Origin: JBDSTZ01 sp039927975
Lineage (GTDB): Bacteria > Pseudomonadota > Gammaproteobacteria > Burkholderiales > Burkholderiaceae_D
DNA length: 25,857 nucleotides
Reading direction: 5' to 3'
Assembly (NCBI GenBank): GCA_039927975.1
Contig: JBDSTZ010000495.1
Span: 1 to 25,857, forward strand
The position numbers were made by a program, and so were the translations under genes. Position 1 is the first letter of the stretch; every line of letters begins with the position of its first letter. This document shows, piece by piece, positions 15,319 to 23,363 of this stretch. The notes under the pieces were generated by a model that saw only the letters and a program-made list of their open reading frames with translations, was not told where the DNA came from and ran no database searches.

Positions 15319-15643
15319 GCTAGTCTCCAAGTAGTGATAATTTCCGCCAAAACATAGCCCCCGTCGCTTACTGAGCCCTTACAGGCTCATCAGCACGGGC
15401 CGCGGCCTGTTCAATATAGCAGCTCGCCAGGGCGCGTATGCCCTTCCTTGGTCTCTCCATTTTAGCAATCCGGACGGCCCGTTCGGCTCACCATGTGCCG
15501 CTCTGGCCGCCGCCGGCCGGTCAATTGGACCGGATTTGCGCCCGATCAAGCGGCGTGAAAATAATCAAGCGAATGAGAAGCCGTCGTGACGCGTGTAAAA
15601 TGACGCATCGAAATTTCCCGCCTCTCCGACGGCCCATTTCCCC
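15319..15643. other. Divergent intergenic region, acs / yqhA-like
   Basis: This contains the leaders and presumably promoters of the two divergent genes. Visible short inverted repeats are GAGCC...GGCTC (15375-15389) and GGCCGCGGCC (near 15401-15410). I could not assign a convincing promoter or regulator site. Confidence 0.5.
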
Positions 15644-16258
15644 ATGCCTAACTTGAAGTTACCCTCCGACGAACGTCGCCTCAGCCCGCTGAACGCCTTC
15701 ATTTTCGCCAGCCGCTGGTTGCAATTGCCGCTGTATCTGGGCCTGATCCTGGCCCAGTGCGTGTATGTCTTCCATTTTTGGGTGGAATTGAAGGATTTGA
15801 TCGGCGCCGTGCTCGGCAACGACACCGCCCTTCAACACATTTTCGACGCAGTCACGGTGCCCGGCGCTGCCCGCCCCGCCAAGCTCAACGAGGCGACCAT
15901 CATGCTGGTGGTGCTCGGCCTGATCGACGTGGTGATGATTTCCAACCTCCTGATCATGGTCATCGTGGGCGGTTACGAAACCTTTGTTTCGCGCATGCAC
16001 CTGGAAGGCCATCCGGACCAGCCCGAGTGGCTCTCGCACGTCAATGCCTCGGTCCTCAAAACCAAGCTGGCCATGGCGATCATCGGTATCTCGTCGATTC
16101 ATCTGCTCAAAACCTTCATCAATGTGGAAAGCTATTCCGACAAGGCGCTCATCGCGCAGACGTCGATCCATGTGGTGTTCCTGCTCTCGACCCTGGCCAT
16201 CGCCTACACCGACCGCATCATGACCGGCACGCAGAATCAGACCAAGAATAATCACTAA
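15644..16258 (+). CDS. YqhA/TIGR00645 family inner-membrane protein (204 aa)
   Basis: This is a polytopic membrane protein of the UPF0114/YqhA family (TIGR00645), whose function is unknown. It has about four transmembrane segments: roughly 27-47 (LQLPLYLGLILAQCVYVFHF), 84-110 (TIMLVVLGLIDVVMISNLLI), 140-160 and 175-192. The family signature LGLIDVVMISNLLIMVIVGG and YETFVSR are present. The C-terminus is hydrophilic. No clear Shine-Dalgarno precedes the ATG. It lies 42 bases upstream of the fumarase gene on the same strand, so the two may be cotranscribed. Confidence 0.9.
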   Translation: MPNLKLPSDERRLSPLNAFIFASRWLQLPLYLGLILAQCVYVFHFWVELKDLIGAVLGNDTALQHIFDAVTVPGAARPAKLNEATIMLVVLGLIDVVMISNLLIMVIVGGYETFVSRMHLEGHPDQPEWLSHVNASVLKTKLAMAIIGISSIHLLKTFINVESYSDKALIAQTSIHVVFLLSTLAIAYTDRIMTGTQNQTKNNH

Positions 16259-16300
16259 ACACCGACACCCAGCACAATCATTTACTCACCGAGAATCCTC

Positions 16301-17842
16301 ATGACCATCATCAAACAGGAAGACCTGATCGAATCCGTCGCAGCGGCGCTGCAATACATCAGCTACTACCATCCGGCTGACTATATCGCCCACCTGGCGC
16401 GCGCCTACGAGACCGAGCAAAGCCCGGCCGCCAAGGACGCCATCGCCCAGATCCTGACCAATTCGCGCATGTGCGCCGAAGGCAAGCGGCCAATCTGCCA
16501 GGACACCGGTATCGTCAACGTGTTCCTCAAGATCGGCATGGGCGTGCGTTTCGAAGGCTTTAGCGGCACCGTCACCGACGCCGTCAACGAGGGCGTGCGC
16601 CGCGCCTACAACTTCGAGGACAACAAGCTGCGCGCCTCGATCGTGGCCGACCCGCAATTCGAACGCAAGAACACCAAGGACAACACGCCCGCCGTGGTCC
16701 ACATGGAACTGGTCGAGGGCGACACGGTCGACGTCAAGGTCGCGGCCAAGGGCGGCGGCTCGGAGAACAAGACCAAGTTCGTCATGCTCAATCCGTCCGA
16801 TTCGCTGGTCGACTGGGTCATGAAGACGGTGCCGCTGATGGGCGCCGGCTGGTGCCCACCCGGCATGCTCGGCATCGGCATCGGCGGCACCGCCGAGAAA
16901 GCCATGCTGATGGCCAAGGAAGTGCTGATGGACGATATCGACATGTTCGAACTCAAGCAGCGCGGTCCACAGAACAAGACCGAGGAATTGCGCATTGAGC
17001 TGTGCGACAAGATCAACGCGCTCGGCATCGGCGCCCAGGGCCTCGGCGGCCTGACCACGGTGCTCGACGTCAAGATCATGATGCATCCGACCCACGCCGC
17101 TTCCAAGCCGGTCGCGATGATTCCTAACTGCGCCGCCACCCGCCACGCCCACTTCGTGCTCGACGGTTCAGGCGCGGCCTATATCGAACCGCCTTCGCTG
17201 TCGAGCTGGCCCGATGTCCACTGGACGCCGGACACCGAGAAGTCGCGCCGCGTCGACCTCAACACGCTGACCAAGGAAGAAGTCGCGTCCTGGAAGCCGG
17301 GCCAGACCCTGCTGTTGAACGGCAAGATGCTGACCGGTCGCGACGCCGCCCACAAGCGCATCCAGGACATGCTGGCCAAGGGCGAGAGCCTGCCGGTCGA
17401 TTTCACCAACCGCGTGATCTATTACGTCGGCCCGGTCGATCCGGTGCGCGACGAAGCGGTCGGCCCGGCCGGCCCCACGACCGCGACGCGCATGGACAAG
17501 TTTACCGACATGATGCTGGAAAAGACCGGCCTGATCGCCATGATCGGCAAGGCCGAGCGCGGTCCGGCGGCGATCGAATCTATCCAGAAGCACAAGTCGG
17601 CGTATTTGATGGCGGTCGGCGGCGCCGCCTACCTGGTGTCGAAGGCGATCAAGAGCGCCAAGGTGCTCGGCTTCGCCGACATGGGCATGGAAGCGATCTA
17701 CGAGTTCGATGTCACCGACATGCCGGTCACGGTGGCGGTCGATTCGAACGGCACCTCGGTCCACAACACCGGGCCGAAGGAATGGGCCGCCAAGATTGAA
17801 TCGCTGTCGAGCGTCGGCAAGATTCCCGTCACGGTTGCCTGA
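16301..17842 (+). CDS. Class I fumarate hydratase, iron-sulfur type (513 aa)
   Basis: This enzyme hydrates fumarate to L-malate in the citric acid cycle using a [4Fe-4S] cluster. The three cluster-ligand cysteines can be placed at Cys66 (ICQDTG), Cys185 (GWCPPG) and Cys277 (PNCAATRHAHF). The order is the usual one: the alpha-type domain (fumarate lyase Fe-S, residues 1-290) followed by the beta-type domain (about 295-513) with GRDAAHKR, GPTTATRMD and AVGGAAYLVSKAIK. The length fits single-chain FumA/FumB-like enzymes. A GAG-containing ribosome binding site precedes the ATG. The downstream murI gene starts 16 bases after the stop, so the two are probably in one transcript. Confidence 0.96.
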   Translation: MTIIKQEDLIESVAAALQYISYYHPADYIAHLARAYETEQSPAAKDAIAQILTNSRMCAEGKRPICQDTGIVNVFLKIGMGVRFEGFSGTVTDAVNEGVRRAYNFEDNKLRASIVADPQFERKNTKDNTPAVVHMELVEGDTVDVKVAAKGGGSENKTKFVMLNPSDSLVDWVMKTVPLMGAGWCPPGMLGIGIGGTAEKAMLMAKEVLMDDIDMFELKQRGPQNKTEELRIELCDKINALGIGAQGLGGLTTVLDVKIMMHPTHAASKPVAMIPNCAATRHAHFVLDGSGAAYIEPPSLSSWPDVHWTPDTEKSRRVDLNTLTKEEVASWKPGQTLLLNGKMLTGRDAAHKRIQDMLAKGESLPVDFTNRVIYYVGPVDPVRDEAVGPAGPTTATRMDKFTDMMLEKTGLIAMIGKAERGPAAIESIQKHKSAYLMAVGGAAYLVSKAIKSAKVLGFADMGMEAIYEFDVTDMPVTVAVDSNGTSVHNTGPKEWAAKIESLSSVGKIPVTVA

Positions 17843-17858
17843 ACGGCCTGACCGAAGC

Positions 17859-18707
17859 ATGACCATCGCCTCCGATGCCCCGGTCGGGATCTACGATTCC
17901 GGCGCGGGCGGCCTGTCGGTACTGCGCCACATCCGCGCGCAGTTGCCGCACGAGCACTTGATGTATTTCGCCGACACCGCTTTCGCGCCCTACGGCACCA
18001 AGCCGGAGGCGCTGCTGGTGCAGCGCGCGCTGGCGATCGCGGCCTTCTTTGTCGGCCAGGGCGCCAAGGCGCTGGTGGTGGCGTGCAACACGGCCACGGT
18101 GGCGGCCATCAAGGCGCTGCGGGTCGCGTATCCGGACATGCCGATCGTCGGCGTCGAGCCGGGTCTCAAGCCGGCGGCCGCCGCTTCGCGCAACGGCAAG
18201 GTCGGCGTGATGGCGACCGATGCCACCCTCGCCGGGGAGAAATTTTTGCTACTGCGCGAGCAGATCAGCGAGGCCACCGGCGCGCAGTTTCTGCTGATGC
18301 CCTGCACCGGCCTCGCCACCCAGATCGAAACCGGCGCGCGCGATTCGGCCGCCACCTTCGCCATGCTGGAACGATTCGTCGTGCCGCTGCTCGAACAGGA
18401 AGCCGACACGCTGGTCCTCGGCTGCACGCACTACCCGTTCGTGCAGGCGGCGATTGAACGCATCATTGCCGGCGCGACTGAACGCGAAGTAGTGCTGATC
18501 GATACCGGCGAGGCGGTGGCGCGACAGTTGTCGCGGCTGCTGTTGGCCGCTGGCGTGGCGCGCGGTGATGTACTGCCGCCGGCCACGTTGCGCGGTTTCA
18601 GCAGCGCCAACACGGCCACGCTGGAACAGGCGTTTTCCAGCCTGCTCGGCCTTTCGCTGCCTGTGCAGGAAGTCCATCTGACGGGCAATTTGCCTGCGGA
18701 AGCCTGA
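17859..18707 (+). CDS. murI: Glutamate racemase (282 aa)
   Basis: This enzyme interconverts L- and D-glutamate, supplying D-glutamate for peptidoglycan. The conserved DSGAGGLSV (Asp13) and the two catalytic cysteines are visible: Cys76 in VACNTAT and Cys189 in LGCTHYP, with the GVEPGLKPA substrate loop between them. The length is typical. An upstream extension of the frame into the fumarase gene is not used: ATG 17859 puts the family's DSG motif at its usual distance from the N-terminus. It follows the fumarase gene after 16 bases and is followed by the tRNA-His promoter. Confidence 0.96.
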   Translation: MTIASDAPVGIYDSGAGGLSVLRHIRAQLPHEHLMYFADTAFAPYGTKPEALLVQRALAIAAFFVGQGAKALVVACNTATVAAIKALRVAYPDMPIVGVEPGLKPAAAASRNGKVGVMATDATLAGEKFLLLREQISEATGAQFLLMPCTGLATQIETGARDSAATFAMLERFVVPLLEQEADTLVLGCTHYPFVQAAIERIIAGATEREVVLIDTGEAVARQLSRLLLAAGVARGDVLPPATLRGFSSANTATLEQAFSSLLGLSLPVQEVHLTGNLPAEA

Positions 18708-18722
18708 CGGCACGATTTAGAT

Positions 18723-18751
18723 TTGCCAGTTGGCGAAGAAGTTTGTATAAT
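18723..18751 (+). promoter_or_regulatory. tRNA-His promoter
   Basis: TTGCCA (18723-18728), a 17-bp spacer and a perfect TATAAT (18746-18751), 43 bases before the tRNA. Confidence 0.85.
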
Positions 18752-18793
18752 CGCTAGCTGTCTCGGAAGCATAGTGACAAACGCAGTATCAGT

Positions 18794-18870
18794 GGTGGCT
18801 GTAGCTCAGTTGGTAGAGTCCAGGATTGTGATTCCTGTTGTCGTGGGTTCGAGCCCCATCAGCCACCCCA
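18794..18870 (+). tRNA. tRNA-His(GTG)
   Basis: Acceptor stem GTGGCTG/CAGCCAC with the extra G at position -1 (18794) facing discriminator C, the identity mark of tRNA-His, and an encoded CCA (18868-18870). The anticodon arm CAGGA-TTGTGAT-TCCTG has anticodon GTG. The D-arm AGCTCAGTTGGTAGAG and T-arm GGTTCGAGCCC are standard. Confidence 0.96.
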
Positions 18871-18922
18871 AAAATTCAGTGAAATCAAGCACTTACGGGG
18901 CGTAGAAGATTTCATAATGTGA

Positions 18923-18952
18923 AATTTTCAAACGTTTTTGAATTTTCAAACG
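18923..18952 (+). repeat. AT-rich direct repeat downstream of tRNA-His
   Basis: AATTTTCAAACG occurs at 18923-18934 and 18941-18952 (18-bp period), and the complementary TTTGAAAA follows at 18959-18966. No known function. It marks the start of the accessory islet. Confidence 0.5.
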
Positions 18953-18979
18953 AGCTGGTTTGAAAAGTGCGAAGCAGAC

Positions 18980-19008
18980 AAAGCCGCCTAGTGCGGCTTT
19001 TTTGTTTT
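18980..19008 (+). terminator. Rho-independent terminator after tRNA-His
   Basis: AAAGCCGC/GCGGCTTT stem (18980-18987 with 18993-19000), 5-nt loop, then TTTGTTTTT. Confidence 0.88.
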
Positions 19009-19149
19009 TGCGTTACCAAATGGGAATTTGGCCATCGCCAACGCTGCGGCGCATGTCCCAACGGAGTAGGCAACGCGGCCATCCTGTAGCGGCTCAGACC
19101 GGCCCCGACGAGTTCGGTTAGTTCAGGGGCTGCTAACGCCCCATTGCGG

Positions 19150-19692
19150 TCATCGAGGATTCTGGCGGTTCGACAAGCGACGCGATAACGTAAGCGCTTC
19201 GGATTTCAGCCAGATATCAAGCGTACGGAGCAATCGTTCTCGATTTCGCTTGATTACGGCCCATTTTGGGAGTGGGGCGAGATAGCGTGAAAAGCATGGT
19301 TCCCGTTGCAATAACTGCCGTTCTTGCACTCTGTCACCTGCCACTCGCGCCCGCAGCGGTGCGAGATGGTAGTGGTTCCAAGCCCAGACCGTGCCGCCAT
19401 GTACACTCACTGAAAAATATGCATCATTTGGCCATTGAACAGTGGCGAAGCAATTGCTGCAACTGGCGCAGGCACCAACGCCAGCCAATGGCCCTTCGAT
19501 GGACAACGCCAATGGACTGTAGCCGCCGGATTGCGCATCCTGAATAAACGCCTCGCGCGGCGCGACTACGAAGGCACACCTCTCACCACATTTCGGGCAC
19601 TTGACATCTGCAACCGAAGGCACGGGGTAAAGTTTATAGCGATAATCCAATGGCGCTGCTCTAAAACGGTGTTGCCCACGATGCACAAGCAT
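19150..19692 (-). CDS. Zinc-ribbon protein of unknown function (180 aa)
   Basis: ATG 19692 has an AGGAA Shine-Dalgarno 7 bases upstream. Six cysteines form a probable zinc ribbon: Cys32, Cys35 and Cys39 in KCPKCGERC and Cys75, Cys78 and Cys81 in ACASCSNC. Between them is a non-cysteine segment, and after them comes an aromatic strand-rich stretch (YFSVSVHGGTVWAWNHYHL). The C-terminal 60 residues are basic and helical (KWAVIKRNRERLLRTLDIW). The gene lies 52 bases downstream of the immunity-like gene on the same strand and may share its transcript. No specific family recognised; it could be an immunity-locus companion or an unrelated cargo gene. Confidence 0.7.
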   Translation of the reverse strand: MLVHRGQHRFRAAPLDYRYKLYPVPSVADVKCPKCGERCAFVVAPREAFIQDAQSGGYSPLALSIEGPLAGVGACASCSNCFATVQWPNDAYFSVSVHGGTVWAWNHYHLAPLRARVAGDRVQERQLLQREPCFSRYLAPLPKWAVIKRNRERLLRTLDIWLKSEALTLSRRLSNRQNPR

Positions 19693-19744
19693 GAAAAATT
19701 CCTAAACGCGAATTGGACCGAGTGCTTTTGGCTGGTTAGGGCCT

Positions 19745-19981
19745 TCAGTTGTTTCGAGTCACGACTACATGCGGGGAATTCCGAAACTCCTTCATGCGGT
19801 CCGACAGATGTATATGATCATAGGCCCCACCCATGCGCTCCATTTCGTTTGCGCAGAAAATAAAAAACTCCGCCATGCCACGAAGCTCGACTGGGGTCGC
19901 AGATACTGTTACCTCGGCGAGCGTTGCATGAACGATTTCCTCAATGGGAAGTTCTGTGTCCGAATAACCCGATAATCTCAT
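19745..19981 (-). CDS. Probable Imm32-like immunity protein (78 aa)
   Basis: The sequence (VTVSATPVELRGMAEFFIFC, followed by ANEMERMGGAYDHIHLSD) resembles the Imm32 family of immunity proteins from polymorphic toxin systems: a strand, a TP-x-ELR helix start, a helix with Cys-Ala and Met, then the His-x-HxSD-like ending. The assignment is from memory of the family pattern. ATG 19981 is chosen; an in-frame GTG lies at 19990 and neither has a strong ribosome binding site. No toxin gene is visible upstream, so it looks like an orphan immunity gene. The zinc-ribbon gene follows on the same strand. Confidence 0.6.
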   Translation of the reverse strand: MRLSGYSDTELPIEEIVHATLAEVTVSATPVELRGMAEFFIFCANEMERMGGAYDHIHLSDRMKEFRNSPHVVVTRNN

Positions 19982-20112
19982 GAATTTCACATCTCAAACT
20001 TGGCGATGGCGCTTTGAAGCGACCGAACGTCGTTTAATCTTTCACTGACAGCTCCTGGCCGAACTCGGCCCCCCCGCGAAACTGTAACTGATCCGGCCAT
20101 TGTTGTCAGGAA

Positions 20113-20550
20113 TTAGTAACCCTTCAAGACATAAAATTCCCCACGCTCACCATACCTCATTTTTTGCTCCACCTGGACACAAAGACGTTGTTGGTTGCCG
20201 CAGGTCTCCAGCTTGATCCGCGCACCTCGTTTCGCCAGGTCGTTCGATTGCGTCTGCAGAGTTCGAATTTCTGCCTCTAGCGTAGCGCGTTCCTGGCTCA
20301 GACTGTCGATCTGATAGCGCTGCCAGGTGATGGACGCCATACTGGCAAACCAGATCATCAGTAAGACGCCAAGAACAATCCCGCTGACCATCAACATGGA
20401 CCGCCAGGAAAATCCCGCAAGGGCTGTGCGGATTTGCCATTCGGCCCCAGCTGCACGGTCAACAATGATCGATAGGTCCGCAACTGCCGGCGACAAGCTT
20501 ATGACTATCGATTGACCCGGATACGGCAATGCCGTACATTGGAGGATCAT
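20113..20550 (-). CDS. Membrane-anchored coiled-coil protein, mobilization-accessory-like (about 145 aa)
   Basis: From ATG 20550 the protein has a cytoplasmic N-terminal segment, one transmembrane helix (MVSGIVLGVLLMIWFASMAS), a coiled coil (QIDSLSQERATLEAEIRTLQ) and a C-terminal domain with two cysteines (LETCGNQQRLCVQV) ending in VLKGY. This order resembles membrane-bound accessory proteins of plasmid mobilization modules (MobB/MbeB-like group), which I recall ending similarly; I could not verify this. The start is uncertain: the ATG at 20550 overlaps the start of the divergent toxin gene by two bases and lacks a Shine-Dalgarno, so translation may begin further in. No relaxase gene is present nearby, so it may be a remnant of a mobile element. 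Confidence 0.5.
   Translation of the reverse strand: MILQCTALPYPGQSIVISLSPAVADLSIIVDRAAGAEWQIRTALAGFSWRSMLMVSGIVLGVLLMIWFASMASITWQRYQIDSLSQERATLEAEIRTLQTQSNDLAKRGARIKLETCGNQQRLCVQVEQKMRYGERGEFYVLKGY
20512..20540 (+). promoter_or_regulatory. Promoter of the HigB/HigA-type locus
   Basis: TTGACC (20512-20517), a 17-bp spacer and TACATT (20535-20540). The spacer holds the palindrome at 20522-20536, as expected for antitoxin autorepression. Confidence 0.65.
20522..20536. promoter_or_regulatory. Palindromic operator of the toxin-antitoxin locus
   Basis: TACGGC-AAT-GCCGTA, a perfect inverted repeat with a 3-base centre lying between the -35 and -10 boxes and just before the GGAGG ribosome binding site (20541-20545). 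Likely bound by the XRE-type antitoxin. Confidence 0.7.
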
Positions 20551-20819
20551 GCTGACGATCGTCGAAACGCCACGCTTTGTGCGGATGGCGGACATGTACT
20601 GGAACGACGCCGACCGTTTGGAATTTATCGACTTCATCGCTGCAAGTCCCGACGCGGGGGCCGTCGTTCCCGGTTCCGGAGGCCTGCGAAAAATTCGCTG
20701 GGGACACAGTGGTAGAGGTAAGCGAAATTTGGCTCTTGCTGGTCTACGACAAGACCGTCCAGGAAAACACCCCCTCTCACTTCCTGCGCCGGATTAAGGA
20801 AGAAATTGAAAATGGCTAA
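20549..20819 (+). pseudogene. RelE/HigB-family toxin, broken by internal deletion/frameshift
   Basis: The ATG at 20549 has a GGAGG ribosome binding site and begins a normal HigB-type N-terminus (FVRMADMYWNDADRLEFIDF, then PGSGGLRKIRWGHSGRGK). After about 20720 this frame turns into unrelated sequence and stops near 20797. The C-terminus typical of the family (EIWLLLVYDKTVQENTPSHF, then LRRIKEEIENG) continues in the next frame to the TAA at 20817-20819. Joined, the two parts give about 89 residues against roughly 100 to 105 expected. The missing part is the RVIY-type core strand, so about 40 bases appear to have been deleted with a frame change. The toxin should be inactive. The antitoxin gene follows with an 8-base overlap. 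Confidence 0.72.
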
Positions 20820-21120
20820 GAGAAACCAGCAACTCAACTCATCCGTTCCACACATCGACTTGGGCCAGGAGCTACTCGCATCGGTGCGCGAAATGAAGTC
20901 CAACGTTCGGGCCCGAACACACCAGCCGGTCGTATCAGAGATCGCATCCGCGCGTGTCGCGTCCGGCTTGTCCCAGGCGGCATTCGCCTCGCTCATGGGT
21001 GTCTCAGTGCGCACCCTTCAAGACTGGGAACAAGGCCGCCGCGAACCTTCCGGCGCCGCAAGAACACTCATCAAGGTCGCCGAACGGCATCCAGAAGTTC
21101 TCCGCGAACTGTTCGCCTGA
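20812..21120 (+). CDS. HigA/NadS-type antitoxin, XRE-family HTH (102 aa)
   Basis: Residues 40-95 form a Cro/CI-type HTH (IASARVASGLSQAAFASLMG, then VSVRTLQDWEQGRREPSGAA), characteristic of antitoxins encoded downstream of RelE/HigB toxins. ATG 20812 is chosen over an upstream TTG at 20806; it overlaps the end of the toxin reading frame by 8 bases, the usual coupling in these operons. The ORF is intact although the toxin is broken. It is expected to repress its own promoter through the palindrome at 20522-20536 and might still neutralise related toxins encoded elsewhere. Confidence 0.85.
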   Translation: MAKRNQQLNSSVPHIDLGQELLASVREMKSNVRARTHQPVVSEIASARVASGLSQAAFASLMGVSVRTLQDWEQGRREPSGAARTLIKVAERHPEVLRELFA

Positions 21121-21184
21121 GCGCCCGCCCCCCGCTGTCCGAACTGCCCCACCTTTTTTGCCCGACGTGCCGAGCTGGCAAAGC

Positions 21185-21213
21185 GACAACTTAATTGACA
21201 TAAATTAATTGTC
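21185..21213. repeat. AT-rich inverted repeat upstream of the MORN gene
   Basis: GACAACTTAATT (21185-21196) and AATTAATTGTC (21203-21213) pair with one bulged base. TTGACA (21195-21200) lies in its centre and could be a -35 box, but no good -10 follows at standard spacing. Confidence 0.4.
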
Positions 21214-21326
21214 ACCCCATCATACTCAAGCCCCCTTGCGCACGGATTCGCCCACCCGTGAGCAATGGGAACTTGCGCCAATGCTGCATTGGATGATCCG
21301 ATGGGCACACACCGAGGGAGAGCACC

Positions 21327-23363
21327 GTGGCCTGGTATAAATTGACGCTCCGCGTCGTCGCAGTCTGCCTCGTCCTTTCCGCGCTTCCCGCCATCTCGGC
21401 AACGTACAGAACGAGCCAGGAGTGCAGGGACATCTGGCGGCAGCAGGATGCCGAATGGAACAGAGCCTACAGCGAGCATACGAAGTGCTGGCTCGCCAAC
21501 CGCTGTGGCAACCCCGGCGCTGACCTGCGGCTGAAGCGATGGCTCGACGAGATCAGTGCGCTTAGCGACGAGTGCGGCCGTGTTGCGAAAGCGGAACGGG
21601 CCCAAGCCCAGCAGGACCGCGAAGCGCGCGCGGCGCAGAGCCAACAAGAGGCGGAGCAGCGCCAGCAACAGCAGCGCACGACCACCGTGCCGCTGCAGCC
21701 GCCGTCCTCGCGCCCTTCGCCAAACCCGTCCTCGCGCTCCGTGCCAAACTCATCGGCTGCGCGGACCGGGGCTGCACTCGATGCGCTTGGCAAATTCTTC
21801 CAGGATCGGGCGGATCGCGAGGCTGAGAAAGAAGCAGCGGAAGCGACGGACTCGCCGGCGGTCGCGGTGGCTCGCCGACAAATCGAGAGTAACAACGAGC
21901 GTGCCTTCAAGCTGTTCGACAAGGCCCGCCAAGCATTTGGTGTTCACCCCGGCGTCAAAATCGTGCAGAACTACGCATGGGATCGATTGAAGGAAGAGGT
22001 CAGTCGCGCCGTCGACGCCTACTCATCGTTGGAGAAGACCATCGATGCCATTGTCAATGACGCGCCCTCGCGCGACGCCGTTGCGAGCGCCCGTTCGGCG
22101 AAGAAAATCTCTTGGCGTCAAGCGGAGGATTTCGGTGGCGCCAAGTACAGCTACACGGGCCAGGTGAACGCGAAAGGGCAGCCGCACGGACTGGGCTATG
22201 GCCAGGCGCTGGCGCCGGACGAGGACGGCGACGTCATGGCCTACTTTGGGCAATTCGAGAACGGCCAGACGGCCGGCCTGGGCACGTGGGAGGAAACCCG
22301 CGGAGCGCGCTTGACCAAGCGCGTGGTGGTCAATGGCACGGCGAAGGACACGCCGGGCCGCGAGACGCGATTTGGCGACCCGGGAGGCCTCGCCCAAATT
22401 GACAGCGGCGACTACGGCAAATTGACGGGATCGAACACGACACCGTCCCGACTACGCTGGACAAACGGCGTCACCTTCACTGGCGCCATCAACAGTGCGG
22501 CCCAAGTTGCCGGTCCCGGGCAATTCACCACCTTGCAGGGAAGCCGTGTCTCCGGTTCGTTCATCGCCGCCGGGCCCGGCGAGTTTCGCTCGACCGGACC
22601 GGTCGAAATTATCCACAAGAATGGCGACATCACGCGCTGTAACCAGCTTGGCTTCAACGCCGCGAAAAGCACGACCAGTTGCCCGATGACGTCGGTGCGG
22701 CTGGAAGCCGATGGCGGGCGCCGACTGTTCCTCCGGGACGCCTTGTGGCTCCAAGTTGGAAAAACGCCGGATGGCAAAGGCTTTGTCTTCGAGCGCTTGC
22801 GCGGCTTCGATGACGAGGCCGTCGCCAGGATGACGTGGTCCGACGGCGCCGTCTATGTCGGGCAGTACAAGACAGGCGGCTGGTCCGATTCCACCTTGGG
22901 CGAGATGGTCACGGTCGACGGCAGGCGTCTTCGCGGACTGTTCAAGGATGGGGCCCTGCAGGACGGGTACATCTACGACGCCGCCGGCGCGATGCTCGAG
23001 CGCAGGGGGCAAGGCACCGTCTACGATCTCACCGCCTACAAGCCGGAACCAGCGCCCGGTTCGCGTTTACTTTTTACCGCAAAAACGTTCAGCCAATCGG
23101 TTTGGCGCCGCCACCGCAGCCTGCAGGAAGCGACAGCCGCGCCGCTTGTCAGCCGACGCTCAAGGCGCTGGAGCCGACCGGCCAGCTCCTTGCCGCGCCC
23201 TCGCCGCTTTCAGCCACCGGATCACGCCGACCATCTTGCCGATCGGCCGCGCCAGCACATGATCCTCTTGCTGCGCGATCGCCTGCATACCTTGCTTGGC
23301 GCGATACACATGGCCACGCACCACCGTCTTTGCCGCCAACGGAGCGCACGACAGCATTCCTAG
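21327..23363 (+). CDS. Exported MORN-repeat-like protein (up to 678 aa, C-terminus uncertain)
   Basis: The start is GTG 21327 with GGGAG about 8 bases upstream. A signal peptide is clear (RVVAVCLVLSALPAISA, cleavage near 25), so the protein is exported. Cysteines around 33-66 may form disulfides. A Gln/Glu/Arg-rich coiled-coil and Pro/Ser linker spans about 90-145. MORN-like motifs occur near 273-290 (YTGQVNAKGQPHGLGYG), 305-320 (YFGQFENGQTAGLGTW) and 510-540 (YVGQYKTGG and LRGLFKDGALQDG). After about residue 578 the sequence turns Arg/His-rich and unlike the rest, and its last 200 bases run antisense through the acetyltransferase gene, so the true end may be earlier, perhaps through a frameshift near 23060. 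MORN proteins often act at membranes; the role here is unknown. Confidence 0.75.
   Translation: MAWYKLTLRVVAVCLVLSALPAISATYRTSQECRDIWRQQDAEWNRAYSEHTKCWLANRCGNPGADLRLKRWLDEISALSDECGRVAKAERAQAQQDREARAAQSQQEAEQRQQQQRTTTVPLQPPSSRPSPNPSSRSVPNSSAARTGAALDALGKFFQDRADREAEKEAAEATDSPAVAVARRQIESNNERAFKLFDKARQAFGVHPGVKIVQNYAWDRLKEEVSRAVDAYSSLEKTIDAIVNDAPSRDAVASARSAKKISWRQAEDFGGAKYSYTGQVNAKGQPHGLGYGQALAPDEDGDVMAYFGQFENGQTAGLGTWEETRGARLTKRVVVNGTAKDTPGRETRFGDPGGLAQIDSGDYGKLTGSNTTPSRLRWTNGVTFTGAINSAAQVAGPGQFTTLQGSRVSGSFIAAGPGEFRSTGPVEIIHKNGDITRCNQLGFNAAKSTTSCPMTSVRLEADGGRRLFLRDALWLQVGKTPDGKGFVFERLRGFDDEAVARMTWSDGAVYVGQYKTGGWSDSTLGEMVTVDGRRLRGLFKDGALQDGYIYDAAGAMLERRGQGTVYDLTAYKPEPAPGSRLLFTAKTFSQSVWRRHRSLQEATAAPLVSRRSRRWSRPASSLPRPRRFQPPDHADHLADRPRQHMILLLRDRLHTLLGAIHMATHHRLCRQRSARQHS

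Noticed and set aside
17168..17866. 232-codon minus-strand frame
   Set aside because: Antisense to the fumarase gene; no features of its own.
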